A model generated the notes under the pieces. It did not search any database, was not told where the DNA came from, and saw only the letters and a list, made by a program, of their open reading frames with translations. Source: Clostridia bacterium (GTDB lineage Bacteria; Bacillota; Clostridia; Monoglobales; Monoglobaceae). Taken from it: DNA of 11,883 nucleotides. Within the stretch, counting starts at the first letter, position 1; every line of letters begins with the position of its first letter. Positions 5,095-11,883 of this stretch are shown here, piece by piece. The DNA lies in NCBI GenBank assembly GCA_900769795.1, contig CAAGHZ010000060.1:1-11883 (forward strand). Direction: 5' to 3'. A program made the position numbers and the translations under genes.

Positions 5095-7611
5095 ATGAAA
5101 AAAAGATTTTTAGCATTATTTATGGCAATTTTCACACTGATAAGCGTGACAAACATCTCCGGCATTGTGCTGGCAGAGGAAGCAACAACAAACATTACAG
5201 TATATCTTTCCATCAGCAAATGCGGAGAGATTGTTAAAGACAAAAATGGCAACGATATGTCTTGCAGAGAAATTTCTCTCAGCGGAAAGGAAAGTTATAA
5301 CATAGATGACGCCCTCTCCGTTGCTCACGCACTACATCACAAAAACGGCATTGCGGGTTACTCATCATCTTCCACGCCAAGTTGGGGGCTTTCTCTTGAT
5401 AAATTGTGGAACGATACCAGCTATAACTTTGGCTATCAGGTAAACGGCGGCACCGAATCGGTTATGAGCCTTGAACACGAAATAGAAGACGGTGATTTCA
5501 TCGATACCTATATCATGGAAAGCAGTTATCCCAATAACGAAGCATATACCTCCTTTGAGGAAAGATTCATAGCCACATCTGCAGGAGAGCCCTTCTCCCT
5601 TACGCTTGTTGAAATGAGCTACGATTCTGAATTCAACACTATTTTCACCCCTTGCGAAGGAGCAACCATTACCATAAATGGTGCCTGCACAGATATAGTT
5701 ACAGATGCGTATGGCTATGCAGAGGTTATAGTCGAAGATGCCGGCACATTCACAATATCTGCACAAAAAACAAAAGTCGTCGACAACAACTCTGTCACTG
5801 CCATTGTCGCACCATCCTGCACAGCAACAGTTGCAGAGCGTCCATCCGTACAGATTATTCACAATATTGCAAAAAGCTATATAGACAGCGACCTGACGCA
5901 AGAAGGCGGAAACCTACCCTGGATATTAGCAGACCTTGCAGTTTATCAAGAGCTTTATCCCGAAAACGGATGCTTTTTAAGCGATGCACAAAAGCAAATA
6001 TATCTTGATAAAATAATCGAAGATATTGAGGAAAGTCCCTCTGCAGGAAACCTGTCAAAGACAATAATTGCCCTGAGAGCCCTTGGGTACGATGCATCAA
6101 AGGCATATAACAAGGACCTTGACAGACTCAATATTGTATCAATGTTGACAGAGCTTATAGACAGGGAAGACCCGAGCGTTACCAATGTGTACACGCTCCC
6201 TTATGTAATAATTGCACTTTCTCAAAGTGAGAATTATGCAACAGGCTCTCAAATGGACTATTTACTCTCTGCAGCCGTAGAATCAAAGGATGAATGGCAG
6301 GATACATCCTGGGGAACAGATTCTATCACTCCTATGCTTTTGGCTCTTGCTCCCTATTGCAACTCAAATGCAGATGTTGAAACAGTAGTCGCAGAGGGGG
6401 TTGACATAGTCAAGTCCCTGCAACTTGAAAGTGGGCTTATATTAGTTCCCGAGGACTTCGAGTCTGCATCTGCAGCTCTTGCCATTGCAGGACTTTCGGC
6501 AGTTGGAATCGACTCAGAAACAGTTACAAACGGTGGCGACAATCTTATAGACGGTCTTATGTCCATGGCAACCCCCGAACTTGACGGCTTTGATAACGCC
6601 TTTGCAAAAGAACAAGGCCTAAGAGGTCTGCTTGCCCATCGGATGCTGAAGTCAGGTGCTAACAGATGCGTATATGATTTTTCAGGTTATCCTATGAACG
6701 AGGCCTACGCCACATGGGCAGAAAACTGTCCCGTCACCTTCAACGTAACTCCTGAAAACGCCAGGATTTCAGTGCGTGGAGCCGAACCTGTCAAAGGGAA
6801 CAAGTACGATTTAGAAAGTGGCAGATATTCCTATACTGTATCAAAAAATGGTTACAAAGATAAAGAAGGCACCATAACTATAAGCCGTGATGACGCATTA
6901 TACCACACACCTATAGAAATCACCGTTTCTCTGTCACGTGGCGGCGGAAACAGTGGTGGCGGCGGAGGTGTAACATCCTCGCCTGAAAACAACTCAACCG
7001 AGCAAGAAAATGGTAAGGCAGGCAAAGAAAATCAGGGTACACAACAAAGCAATACATTTACTCCTGATACTTTCCCCGACGTATCAGAGCAGGATTGGTA
7101 TTACACTTCCGTTAAGTTTGTCTGCGAAAACAATCTCTTCATGGGAACTGAACAAGGCTTTGAGCCTGACGGCAATATGACAAGGGCAATGCTTGCCACA
7201 GTTCTACACAGATACGATGCGCCGACAGATATTGGCCGTACAGATGTTTTTGCTGACGTACCATCGGGCGAATGGTACAGCGATGGCATAAACTGGGCAG
7301 CAGCAAACAATATTGTCAGCGGAGTTTCTGCCACGGACTTTGCTCCAAATGATAACATTACAAGAGAACAAATAGCAGTAATTATCTACCGCTATGCCAT
7401 TTACAAAGGTCTTGATACAGAGGAATATTCAGGCACAGACCTCTCTGTCTATAACGACTTTGAAAACATTTCGGATTATGCAATTGACGCAATGAAATAT
7501 GCTTGTGCCACAGGAATAATCTCGGGTAGAGACAACTCTCTTCTTGCCCCTGACGGATATGCTACAAGAGCAGAAGTTGCCACAATACTGATGCGCTTTA
7601 TAGAGCAATAA
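5095..7611 (+). CDS. SLH-anchored transcobalamin-like corrinoid-capture protein
   Basis: This is a secreted cell-surface protein of 838 residues. Residues 1-27 form a signal peptide (KKR, hydrophobic core, VLA|EE). Residues 32-142 resemble DUF4430, the beta domain of transcobalamins, with GYQVNG at 113-118 and a later EDGDFIDTYI. Residues 150-248 look like an Ig- or carboxypeptidase-regulatory-like beta domain. Residues 252-520 are helical, with repeats such as TIIALRALGYD and SASAALAIAGLSAVGID, suggesting the alpha/alpha toroid of the prenyltransferase/intrinsic-factor type. Residues 545-615 resemble a PEGA domain. A Gly/Ser/Asn linker (616-655) precedes three SLH domains (657-838) that bind cell-wall polymer. 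The RBS is AAGGAAG, 6 nt before ATG. It is the first gene behind the B12 riboswitch. The probable role, inferred from context and fold, is to catch corrinoid at the wall; a structural S-layer role alone is the main alternative. Confidence 0.82.
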   Translation: MKKRFLALFMAIFTLISVTNISGIVLAEEATTNITVYLSISKCGEIVKDKNGNDMSCREISLSGKESYNIDDALSVAHALHHKNGIAGYSSSSTPSWGLSLDKLWNDTSYNFGYQVNGGTESVMSLEHEIEDGDFIDTYIMESSYPNNEAYTSFEERFIATSAGEPFSLTLVEMSYDSEFNTIFTPCEGATITINGACTDIVTDAYGYAEVIVEDAGTFTISAQKTKVVDNNSVTAIVAPSCTATVAERPSVQIIHNIAKSYIDSDLTQEGGNLPWILADLAVYQELYPENGCFLSDAQKQIYLDKIIEDIEESPSAGNLSKTIIALRALGYDASKAYNKDLDRLNIVSMLTELIDREDPSVTNVYTLPYVIIALSQSENYATGSQMDYLLSAAVESKDEWQDTSWGTDSITPMLLALAPYCNSNADVETVVAEGVDIVKSLQLESGLILVPEDFESASAALAIAGLSAVGIDSETVTNGGDNLIDGLMSMATPELDGFDNAFAKEQGLRGLLAHRMLKSGANRCVYDFSGYPMNEAYATWAENCPVTFNVTPENARISVRGAEPVKGNKYDLESGRYSYTVSKNGYKDKEGTITISRDDALYHTPIEITVSLSRGGGNSGGGGGVTSSPENNSTEQENGKAGKENQGTQQSNTFTPDTFPDVSEQDWYYTSVKFVCENNLFMGTEQGFEPDGNMTRAMLATVLHRYDAPTDIGRTDVFADVPSGEWYSDGINWAAANNIVSGVSATDFAPNDNITREQIAVIIYRYAIYKGLDTEEYSGTDLSVYNDFENISDYAIDAMKYACATGIISGRDNSLLAPDGYATRAEVATILMRFIEQ

Positions 7612-7625
7612 GTAAGGAGAAAAAA

Positions 7626-8318
7626 GTGAAAAAGCATATTAAAAAATTACTCATTGGGCTTTTGCTGATTTTCTCTCTTTTGGCTACATCCTCGTGCAGC
7701 AATACACCTCAGGAAACAACTTATGATATTTTGCCAAATACATCTGAGGAGCAAATAACAAATACAGATAAAAAAGAAGAAAATCTGACGATTACTGAAG
7801 ATTATAAAACATTTCAGGACACCGAGCCTAAAGGCACATCGGCAGCAGACGATGTTCAGCCTGATTCTGCTGATATCTTGTTGGAAGAAAATAATTCTGT
7901 TTCACAGGATACAGATGTAATTTCTGCAGAAACAAAAAAACTTTGCACTTTATCGGTAAGGTGTGATACAATATTAAATAATATAGAATCTCTGAAAAAA
8001 GAGAAAAGAGAACTCATCCCAAAGGGCGGCATAATTTTTGCTGAGAAAGAGGTCGAATTCTTTGACAACGAAAGCGTCTTTGATGTTCTTCTCAGAGAAA
8101 TGAGGAATAGCGGAATTCACCTTGAGTTTGAAAACACACCTGCATACAACAGTATATACATTGAGGGCATAGCCAATCTCTACGAATTCGATTGTGGCGA
8201 TATGTCGGGCTGGAAGTACAAAGTAAACGGAGTATCACCCAGTCGCGGCTGCTCGCAGTATACAGTAGCAGAGGGTGACAAAATTGAGTTTTACTATGCG
8301 CTGAGTTTAACAGAATAA
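7626..8318 (+). CDS. DUF4430 (transcobalamin C-terminal-like) lipoprotein
   Basis: This protein of 230 residues starts with GTG, supported by AAGGAG 6 nt upstream and by the 14-nt gap from the preceding stop. The N-terminus (KKHIKKLLIGLLLIFSLLA) followed by TSSC at 21-24 is a lipoprotein signal with C24 as the lipidated residue; the T at -3 is not the commonest choice. A low-complexity acidic linker (25-105) is followed by a DUF4430 domain at 107-227. Its hallmarks are ESVFDVL-like NESVFDVLL, then IYIEGIANL, GWKYKVNG (195-202) and a final AEGDKIEFYYAL. This domain corresponds to the C-terminal beta domain of intrinsic factor and transcobalamin. Anchored on the outer face of the membrane, it is well placed to pass corrinoid from the wall protein to the ECF transporter encoded next. 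That handover is inference. Confidence 0.87.
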   Translation: MKKHIKKLLIGLLLIFSLLATSSCSNTPQETTYDILPNTSEEQITNTDKKEENLTITEDYKTFQDTEPKGTSAADDVQPDSADILLEENNSVSQDTDVISAETKKLCTLSVRCDTILNNIESLKKEKRELIPKGGIIFAEKEVEFFDNESVFDVLLREMRNSGIHLEFENTPAYNSIYIEGIANLYEFDCGDMSGWKYKVNGVSPSRGCSQYTVAEGDKIEFYYALSLTE

Positions 8319-8337
8319 AAGGAGGGGAGCGAGAAAT

Positions 8338-9231
8338 ATGAAAACAATTGAATTTAAGAATTATCACCCTGTTGTAAACCTTGTGTACTTTATATTTACA
8401 ATAGGCTTTTCATGTTTTTTTATGCACCCTGTGTGCCTTGCTATCTCTCTGCTCTCGGCCTTTGTTTATTCAGTCATTATAAAGGGAGGCAAATCGGCAG
8501 GGTCAACACTTGCCTATATACTGCCCGTTCTGATTTTTATGATGATAATCAATCCTTTGTTTAACCACAGAGGCATTACGATTATCTGGTATCTGCCAAG
8601 CGGAAATCCCATAACTCTTGAATCCTTAATATACGGTCTTGCGGCGGCGACAATGATTGCAGGTGTGATTTGCCACTTCTCCTGCTTTAACGAGATTATG
8701 ACAAGCGACAAACTTGTATATTTATTTGGCAGAATCCTCCCGTCTCTCTCCCTGATTTTTTCTATGACGCTTAGGTTTGTGCCAAGGTTTTCGGCAGAAC
8801 TTAAGTCAATATCAAATACGCAGAAAACAATGGGGCGCAGTATCACAGAGAGAGGTATTCCAAATCGGATAAAAAGCGGACTTTCGATTTTATCAATTAT
8901 GACAACCAAAGCACTTGAAAATTCCATCGAAACCGCCGACAGTATGAGGGCCCGGGGCTATGGCCTGAGGGGCAGAACGGCTTTCTCGGTTTTTGCTTTT
9001 ACGAAAAGAGACGTTGTGACTCTTGTATGGATTGTTTCCATTGGCATATACACTTTTGTTGGCGGCATCCGAGGGCAAATGGACGCCCTATACTTTCCCG
9101 CCATTGAGTGGGCAAAACTTTCTCTTTATAATTTAAGTGTTTTTATTTCCTATTTACTGCTTTGTACTTATCCGATTATGATTGAGCTATGGGAGGTGAT
9201 TAGATGGAAATCTATAAAATCCAAAATCTGA
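8338..9231 (+). CDS. ecfT: ECF transporter T component (EcfT/CbiQ family)
   Basis: This integral membrane protein of 297 residues has hydrophobic segments near residues 12-48, 58-76, 98-115, 128-145, 226-244 and 263-282. The coupling region between them carries the family features: LRFVPRF at 145-151, GRS at 166-168 and MRARGYG at 203-209, the latter the ARG motif that contacts the ATPases. EcfT transmits ATP hydrolysis to the substrate-binding S component. A very strong AAAGGAGG precedes the start, which lies 19 nt after the lipoprotein stop. The 3' end overlaps the next gene by 28 nt, so the two are translated together. There is no separate gene for an S component, because that domain is fused to the ATPases encoded downstream. 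Confidence 0.93.
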   Translation: MKTIEFKNYHPVVNLVYFIFTIGFSCFFMHPVCLAISLLSAFVYSVIIKGGKSAGSTLAYILPVLIFMMIINPLFNHRGITIIWYLPSGNPITLESLIYGLAAATMIAGVICHFSCFNEIMTSDKLVYLFGRILPSLSLIFSMTLRFVPRFSAELKSISNTQKTMGRSITERGIPNRIKSGLSILSIMTTKALENSIETADSMRARGYGLRGRTAFSVFAFTKRDVVTLVWIVSIGIYTFVGGIRGQMDALYFPAIEWAKLSLYNLSVFISYLLLCTYPIMIELWEVIRWKSIKSKI

Positions 9232-11657
9232 GTTTTACATATCCAAACCGTAACCGCAGAGCTGTTGACGATATAAGTCTTAATATAAACTCAGGCGAAT
9301 TTATAACTCTTTGCGGAAAATCAGGCTGCGGCAAAACTACTCTTCTTAGACTTTTAAAACCATCTCTGTCACCCCATGGCAACAAATCAGGTGAGGTGAT
9401 GTTCTTAGGCCTGCCACTGAAAGAAATCGACCTACGAACAGACGCCGCCAAAATCGGCTTTGTTATGCAAAGCCCTGACAACCAGATTGTTACCGACAAG
9501 GTATGGCACGAACTTGCCTTCGGCCTTGAAAGTCTTGGGTATTCCACCCCTGAAATAAGGGCAAGAGTGTCTGAGATGGCATCATTTTTCGGTATTCAGA
9601 ATTGGTTTTATAAAAAGGTGTCAGAACTTTCAGGGGGACAAAAACAACTTCTAAACCTTGCATCAGTTATGGCTATGCAACCCGACGTTCTTATCCTTGA
9701 CGAACCAACAAGTCAACTCGCCCCAATAGCCGCATCGGAGTTTTTAAGCATTGTCAAGAGAATAAATCAGGAACTTGGAACAACCGTAATCCTCTCCGAA
9801 CATCGTTTAGAGGATGCAATCTTAATATCCGACAGAGTTATTGTTATGGATAGCGGAAAAATAATTGCAGATTGCCCCCCAAGACAAATCGGAGATGAAC
9901 TTAAAATGGCAAACAGCGATATGTCTCTCGCACTGCCTACGCCCATACAAATCCATAGCAAAGTAAATAACGATTTACCCTGCCCCCTTACAATCCGTGA
10001 CGGAAGGATATGGCTTGACGAATATTCTAAATCAACTCAATTAAACCCGTCAGTTATTCCAAAGTCTCAGTTTTTTAACCCGAGAGTCAGAGAGGTCGTC
10101 GTCAGGATAAAGGACGCATACTTCCGATATGATAAAGAATCACCCGATGTAGTTTCCAATCTCAATATGGAGGTATATAAAGGCGAACTTTACACTATGC
10201 TGGGCGGAAACGCAGCAGGCAAGACAACCACACTCTCCCTGATTTCCGGCATCAATACTCCATACAGAGGAAAGGTATATATAAATGGCACCCCCATCAA
10301 AAATGTACCCGATTTATATGACAACGTCCTCGGTGTTCTTCCACAGAATCCGCAGACTCTATTTACAAAACCGACGGTCCATCTTGACCTAATGGATGCA
10401 TTGGCGACTTTTAATCTCTCAAAAGAAGAAAAAGCCGACAAGATAAAAAATATCTCTGCACTTTGCCGCATTGATGGTTTGCTTGAGTATCACCCTTATG
10501 ATCTATCAGGCGGAGAGCAACAAAGAGCCGCTCTTGCCATGGTGCTTCTTAAATCCCCCGAGGTTATCCTGATGGATGAACCGACAAAAGGTCAGGATGC
10601 AATATTCAAACAGGAGTTTGCTCAGATCTTAAACGGCCTCAAATCAAAAGGCACTACCATCATTATGGTATCACACGATATAGAATTCTGCGCAAGATAT
10701 GCAGACAGATGCTCTCTGTTTTTTGACGGAAACGTTACCTCTGTCACTAATCCAAGAGAATTCTTCTGCGGCAAAAGTTTTTACACTACCGCAGCAAATA
10801 AAATGGCTCGCGGCATTCTTCCGGGCGCGATTTTAGCGGAAGATATAATTCTTGCCTGCGGAGGTAGCCTGCAGGAAAATGAGCAGCCTCCTTCTATATC
10901 CGATAATCCTTCAGGCACAAAAGAGCCTGAACATATCATTGTCAAAAGAGATAGTGCCTCAAAAACCATACCTATAAAAAAGACAATTATCGGCATTGTG
11001 CTTATTTTGCTTGCAATTCCGCTTACGATTTTCGCAGGCAGCATACTTCTTCAGGACAGAAAGTACTACTTTACAAGCGTAATGATTATTTTAGAAACCA
11101 TCTTTGCCTTTTTTCTGTCCTTTGAGTCGGGTAAACCTCGGGCAAGAGAGCTTGTTATTATCAGCGTGCTGTGCGCCCTTGCCATAGCAGGCAGAAGCGT
11201 TTTCTACATGGCGCCCCAATTCAAGCCAGTTGCGGCAATTGTTATTGTGGCAGGGATATGTTTTGGCGGAGAAGCAGGCTTTCTTGTAGGTGCCATAACC
11301 GCCTTTGTATCTAACTTCTTTTTTGGGCAGGGCCCGTGGACCCCATGGCAAATGGTTGCCTTTGGGCTCATCGGCTTTATATCGGGGCTACTCTTCAAAA
11401 AGAGTAAATCTATAAATATACCAATGCTTTGCATCTTTGGTTTTCTTGCAACCCTTATTATATACGGAGGAATAGTAAACCCCGCATCAGTTATAATGAT
11501 GCAGGGCGAGCCTAGCTTAAGTATGATAATCGCATCATATGCAGCAGGATTTCCTTTTGATATTATCCACAGTATCTCAACTGCTTTTTTCCTCGCCCTT
11601 ATCGGCAGACCAATGATTGAAAAGCTTGAGAGAGTTAAAACAAAATTTGGAATTTAA
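9204..11657 (+). CDS. Fused ECF ATPase-ATPase-S component (CbrT-like)
   Basis: One polypeptide of 817 residues holds the rest of the importer. ATPase 1 (1-235): Walker A GKSGCGKTT at 38-46, Q89, signature LSGGQKQ 142-148, Walker B LILDEP with E167, H200. After a linker of about 65 residues comes ATPase 2 (297-520): Walker A GGNAAGKT 334-341, Q381, LSGGEQQ 434-440, LMDEP with E459, H491. Both sites look intact. After another linker (550-590), residues 592-800 are membrane-embedded and carry the S-component features ARELVIISVLCALAIAGR (647-664) and GQGPWTPWQM (708-717). This is the type annotated as CbrT, the cobalamin-specific S component, which fits the riboswitch. The frame is unbroken from an RBS (GGAGG, 7 nt) to a single TAA. 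It overlaps ecfT by 28 nt. Double ATPases are common in this family; adding the S component to the same chain is unusual. Substrate specificity is inferred. Confidence 0.92.
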   Translation: MEIYKIQNLSFTYPNRNRRAVDDISLNINSGEFITLCGKSGCGKTTLLRLLKPSLSPHGNKSGEVMFLGLPLKEIDLRTDAAKIGFVMQSPDNQIVTDKVWHELAFGLESLGYSTPEIRARVSEMASFFGIQNWFYKKVSELSGGQKQLLNLASVMAMQPDVLILDEPTSQLAPIAASEFLSIVKRINQELGTTVILSEHRLEDAILISDRVIVMDSGKIIADCPPRQIGDELKMANSDMSLALPTPIQIHSKVNNDLPCPLTIRDGRIWLDEYSKSTQLNPSVIPKSQFFNPRVREVVVRIKDAYFRYDKESPDVVSNLNMEVYKGELYTMLGGNAAGKTTTLSLISGINTPYRGKVYINGTPIKNVPDLYDNVLGVLPQNPQTLFTKPTVHLDLMDALATFNLSKEEKADKIKNISALCRIDGLLEYHPYDLSGGEQQRAALAMVLLKSPEVILMDEPTKGQDAIFKQEFAQILNGLKSKGTTIIMVSHDIEFCARYADRCSLFFDGNVTSVTNPREFFCGKSFYTTAANKMARGILPGAILAEDIILACGGSLQENEQPPSISDNPSGTKEPEHIIVKRDSASKTIPIKKTIIGIVLILLAIPLTIFAGSILLQDRKYYFTSVMIILETIFAFFLSFESGKPRARELVIISVLCALAIAGRSVFYMAPQFKPVAAIVIVAGICFGGEAGFLVGAITAFVSNFFFGQGPWTPWQMVAFGLIGFISGLLFKKSKSINIPMLCIFGFLATLIIYGGIVNPASVIMMQGEPSLSMIIASYAAGFPFDIIHSISTAFFLALIGRPMIEKLERVKTKFGI

Positions 11658-11684
11658 ACATAACAAAGAGCCTGTTTATAATCT

Positions 11685-11756
11685 TGTCATTCTGAGCAAA
11701 GTGAAGAATCCTGACATTGATAAAGAGAAAGATCCTTCTCTACGCTCAGGATGACA
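11685..11756. repeat. MITE-like intergenic inverted repeat
   Basis: TGTCATTCTGAGC (11685-11697) and GCTCAGGATGACA (11744-11756) are imperfect inverted ends, with inner arms GAAGAATC (11703-11710) and GATCCTTC (11731-11738). The word GTCATTCTGAGC..GTGAAGAATC belongs to a type of palindromic intergenic repeat I know from many bacterial genomes. No transposase is present. Confidence 0.7.
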
Positions 11757-11770
11757 GGAGAAACCATTTC

Positions 11771-11819
11771 GGGCGGATATCATCCGCCCCTGCAATTTCT
11801 ATATATCTTTAAAGATATA
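11771..11819. repeat. Two adjacent short inverted repeats
   Basis: GGGCGGAT-ATC-ATCCGCCC (11771-11789) is a perfect hairpin of a kind common between clostridial genes. TATATCTTTAAAGATATA (11802-11819) is a perfect 18-bp palindrome. Both lie between the operon end and its terminator. Nothing coding is visible from 11658 to the end. Confidence 0.6.
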
Positions 11820-11860
11820 AAAAGCCGAATTTTCCAAACACAGAAAATTCGGCTTTTGTT
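11820..11860 (+). terminator. Terminator after the cobalamin-uptake operon
   Basis: A perfect 15-bp stem, AAAAGCCGAATTTTC (11820-11834) with GAAAATTCGGCTTTT (11843-11857), has an 8-nt loop and T-rich flanks on both strands. It probably ends the operon and may also stop transcription arriving from the right. Confidence 0.85.
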
Positions 11861-11883
11861 ATACTAAAATATTTACATTATAC

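Noticed and set aside
5365..5901. Minus-strand frame of 178 codons, rich in Cys, opposite the SLH-protein gene
   Set aside because: An antisense shadow of a well-supported gene with signal peptide and SLH domains.
8514..8927. Minus-strand frame of 137 codons opposite ecfT
   Set aside because: An antisense shadow. The plus strand carries clear EcfT motifs.
1..11883. CRISPR array, rRNA, complete tRNA, transposase or integrase genes
   Set aside because: Looked for and not seen. The only tRNA sequence is the 3' part at 1318-1370, and an integrase, if there is one, must lie outside the window.

Overview
The window looks like low-to-moderate G+C DNA of a gut-type member of Clostridia (Firmicutes). 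The signs are strong AGGAGG-type ribosome binding sites, a T-box riboswitch, S-layer-homology domains, an ECF-type vitamin transporter and rho-independent hairpin terminators. No rRNA or taxonomic marker is present, so genus and family cannot be given.

Left part (1-1317): the probable end of an integrated mobile or genomic island. It holds little coding sequence: GC-rich hairpins, a degenerate tandem repeat of about 133 bp, a small winged-helix protein gene on the minus strand and a repeat-rich region upstream of it. It stops at position 1318, where the 3' part of a tRNA-Leu(CAG) gene begins without its 5' half. This is the usual scar of a site-specific integration into a tRNA gene. Everything to the right reads as ordinary chromosome.

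Middle part (1371-4590): a Gfo/Idh/MocA-type oxidoreductase gene (+) and a stand-alone tryptophan synthase beta gene, trpB (-), converge on one shared terminator. trpB has a long leader with a perfect-consensus promoter, a T-box riboswitch with the Trp specifier UGG and the matching UGGC acceptor-binding sequence, a terminator, and a 17-codon peptide with two Trp codons that has its own strong ribosome binding site. The layout resembles the two-step (T-box plus leader peptide) control known for Bacillus subtilis rtpA.

Right part (4640-11857): a four-gene operon behind a promoter, a cobalamin (B12) riboswitch and an intrinsic terminator. The genes encode (1) a secreted protein of 838 residues carrying a DUF4430-like beta domain, a probable alpha/alpha toroid and three SLH domains; (2) a DUF4430 (transcobalamin C-terminal-like) lipoprotein; (3) EcfT; (4) one 817-residue polypeptide fusing two ECF ATPases to a CbrT-like S component. 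Taken together this is very probably a complete corrinoid capture and import system. The first protein, held in the cell wall by its SLH domains, would catch corrinoid; the lipoprotein at the membrane would receive it; the ECF transporter would import it; and B12 would repress the operon through the riboswitch. The two extracytoplasmic proteins carry the same two kinds of fold as animal intrinsic factor and transcobalamin, in a different order. The window ends with a cluster of inverted repeats and a terminator.
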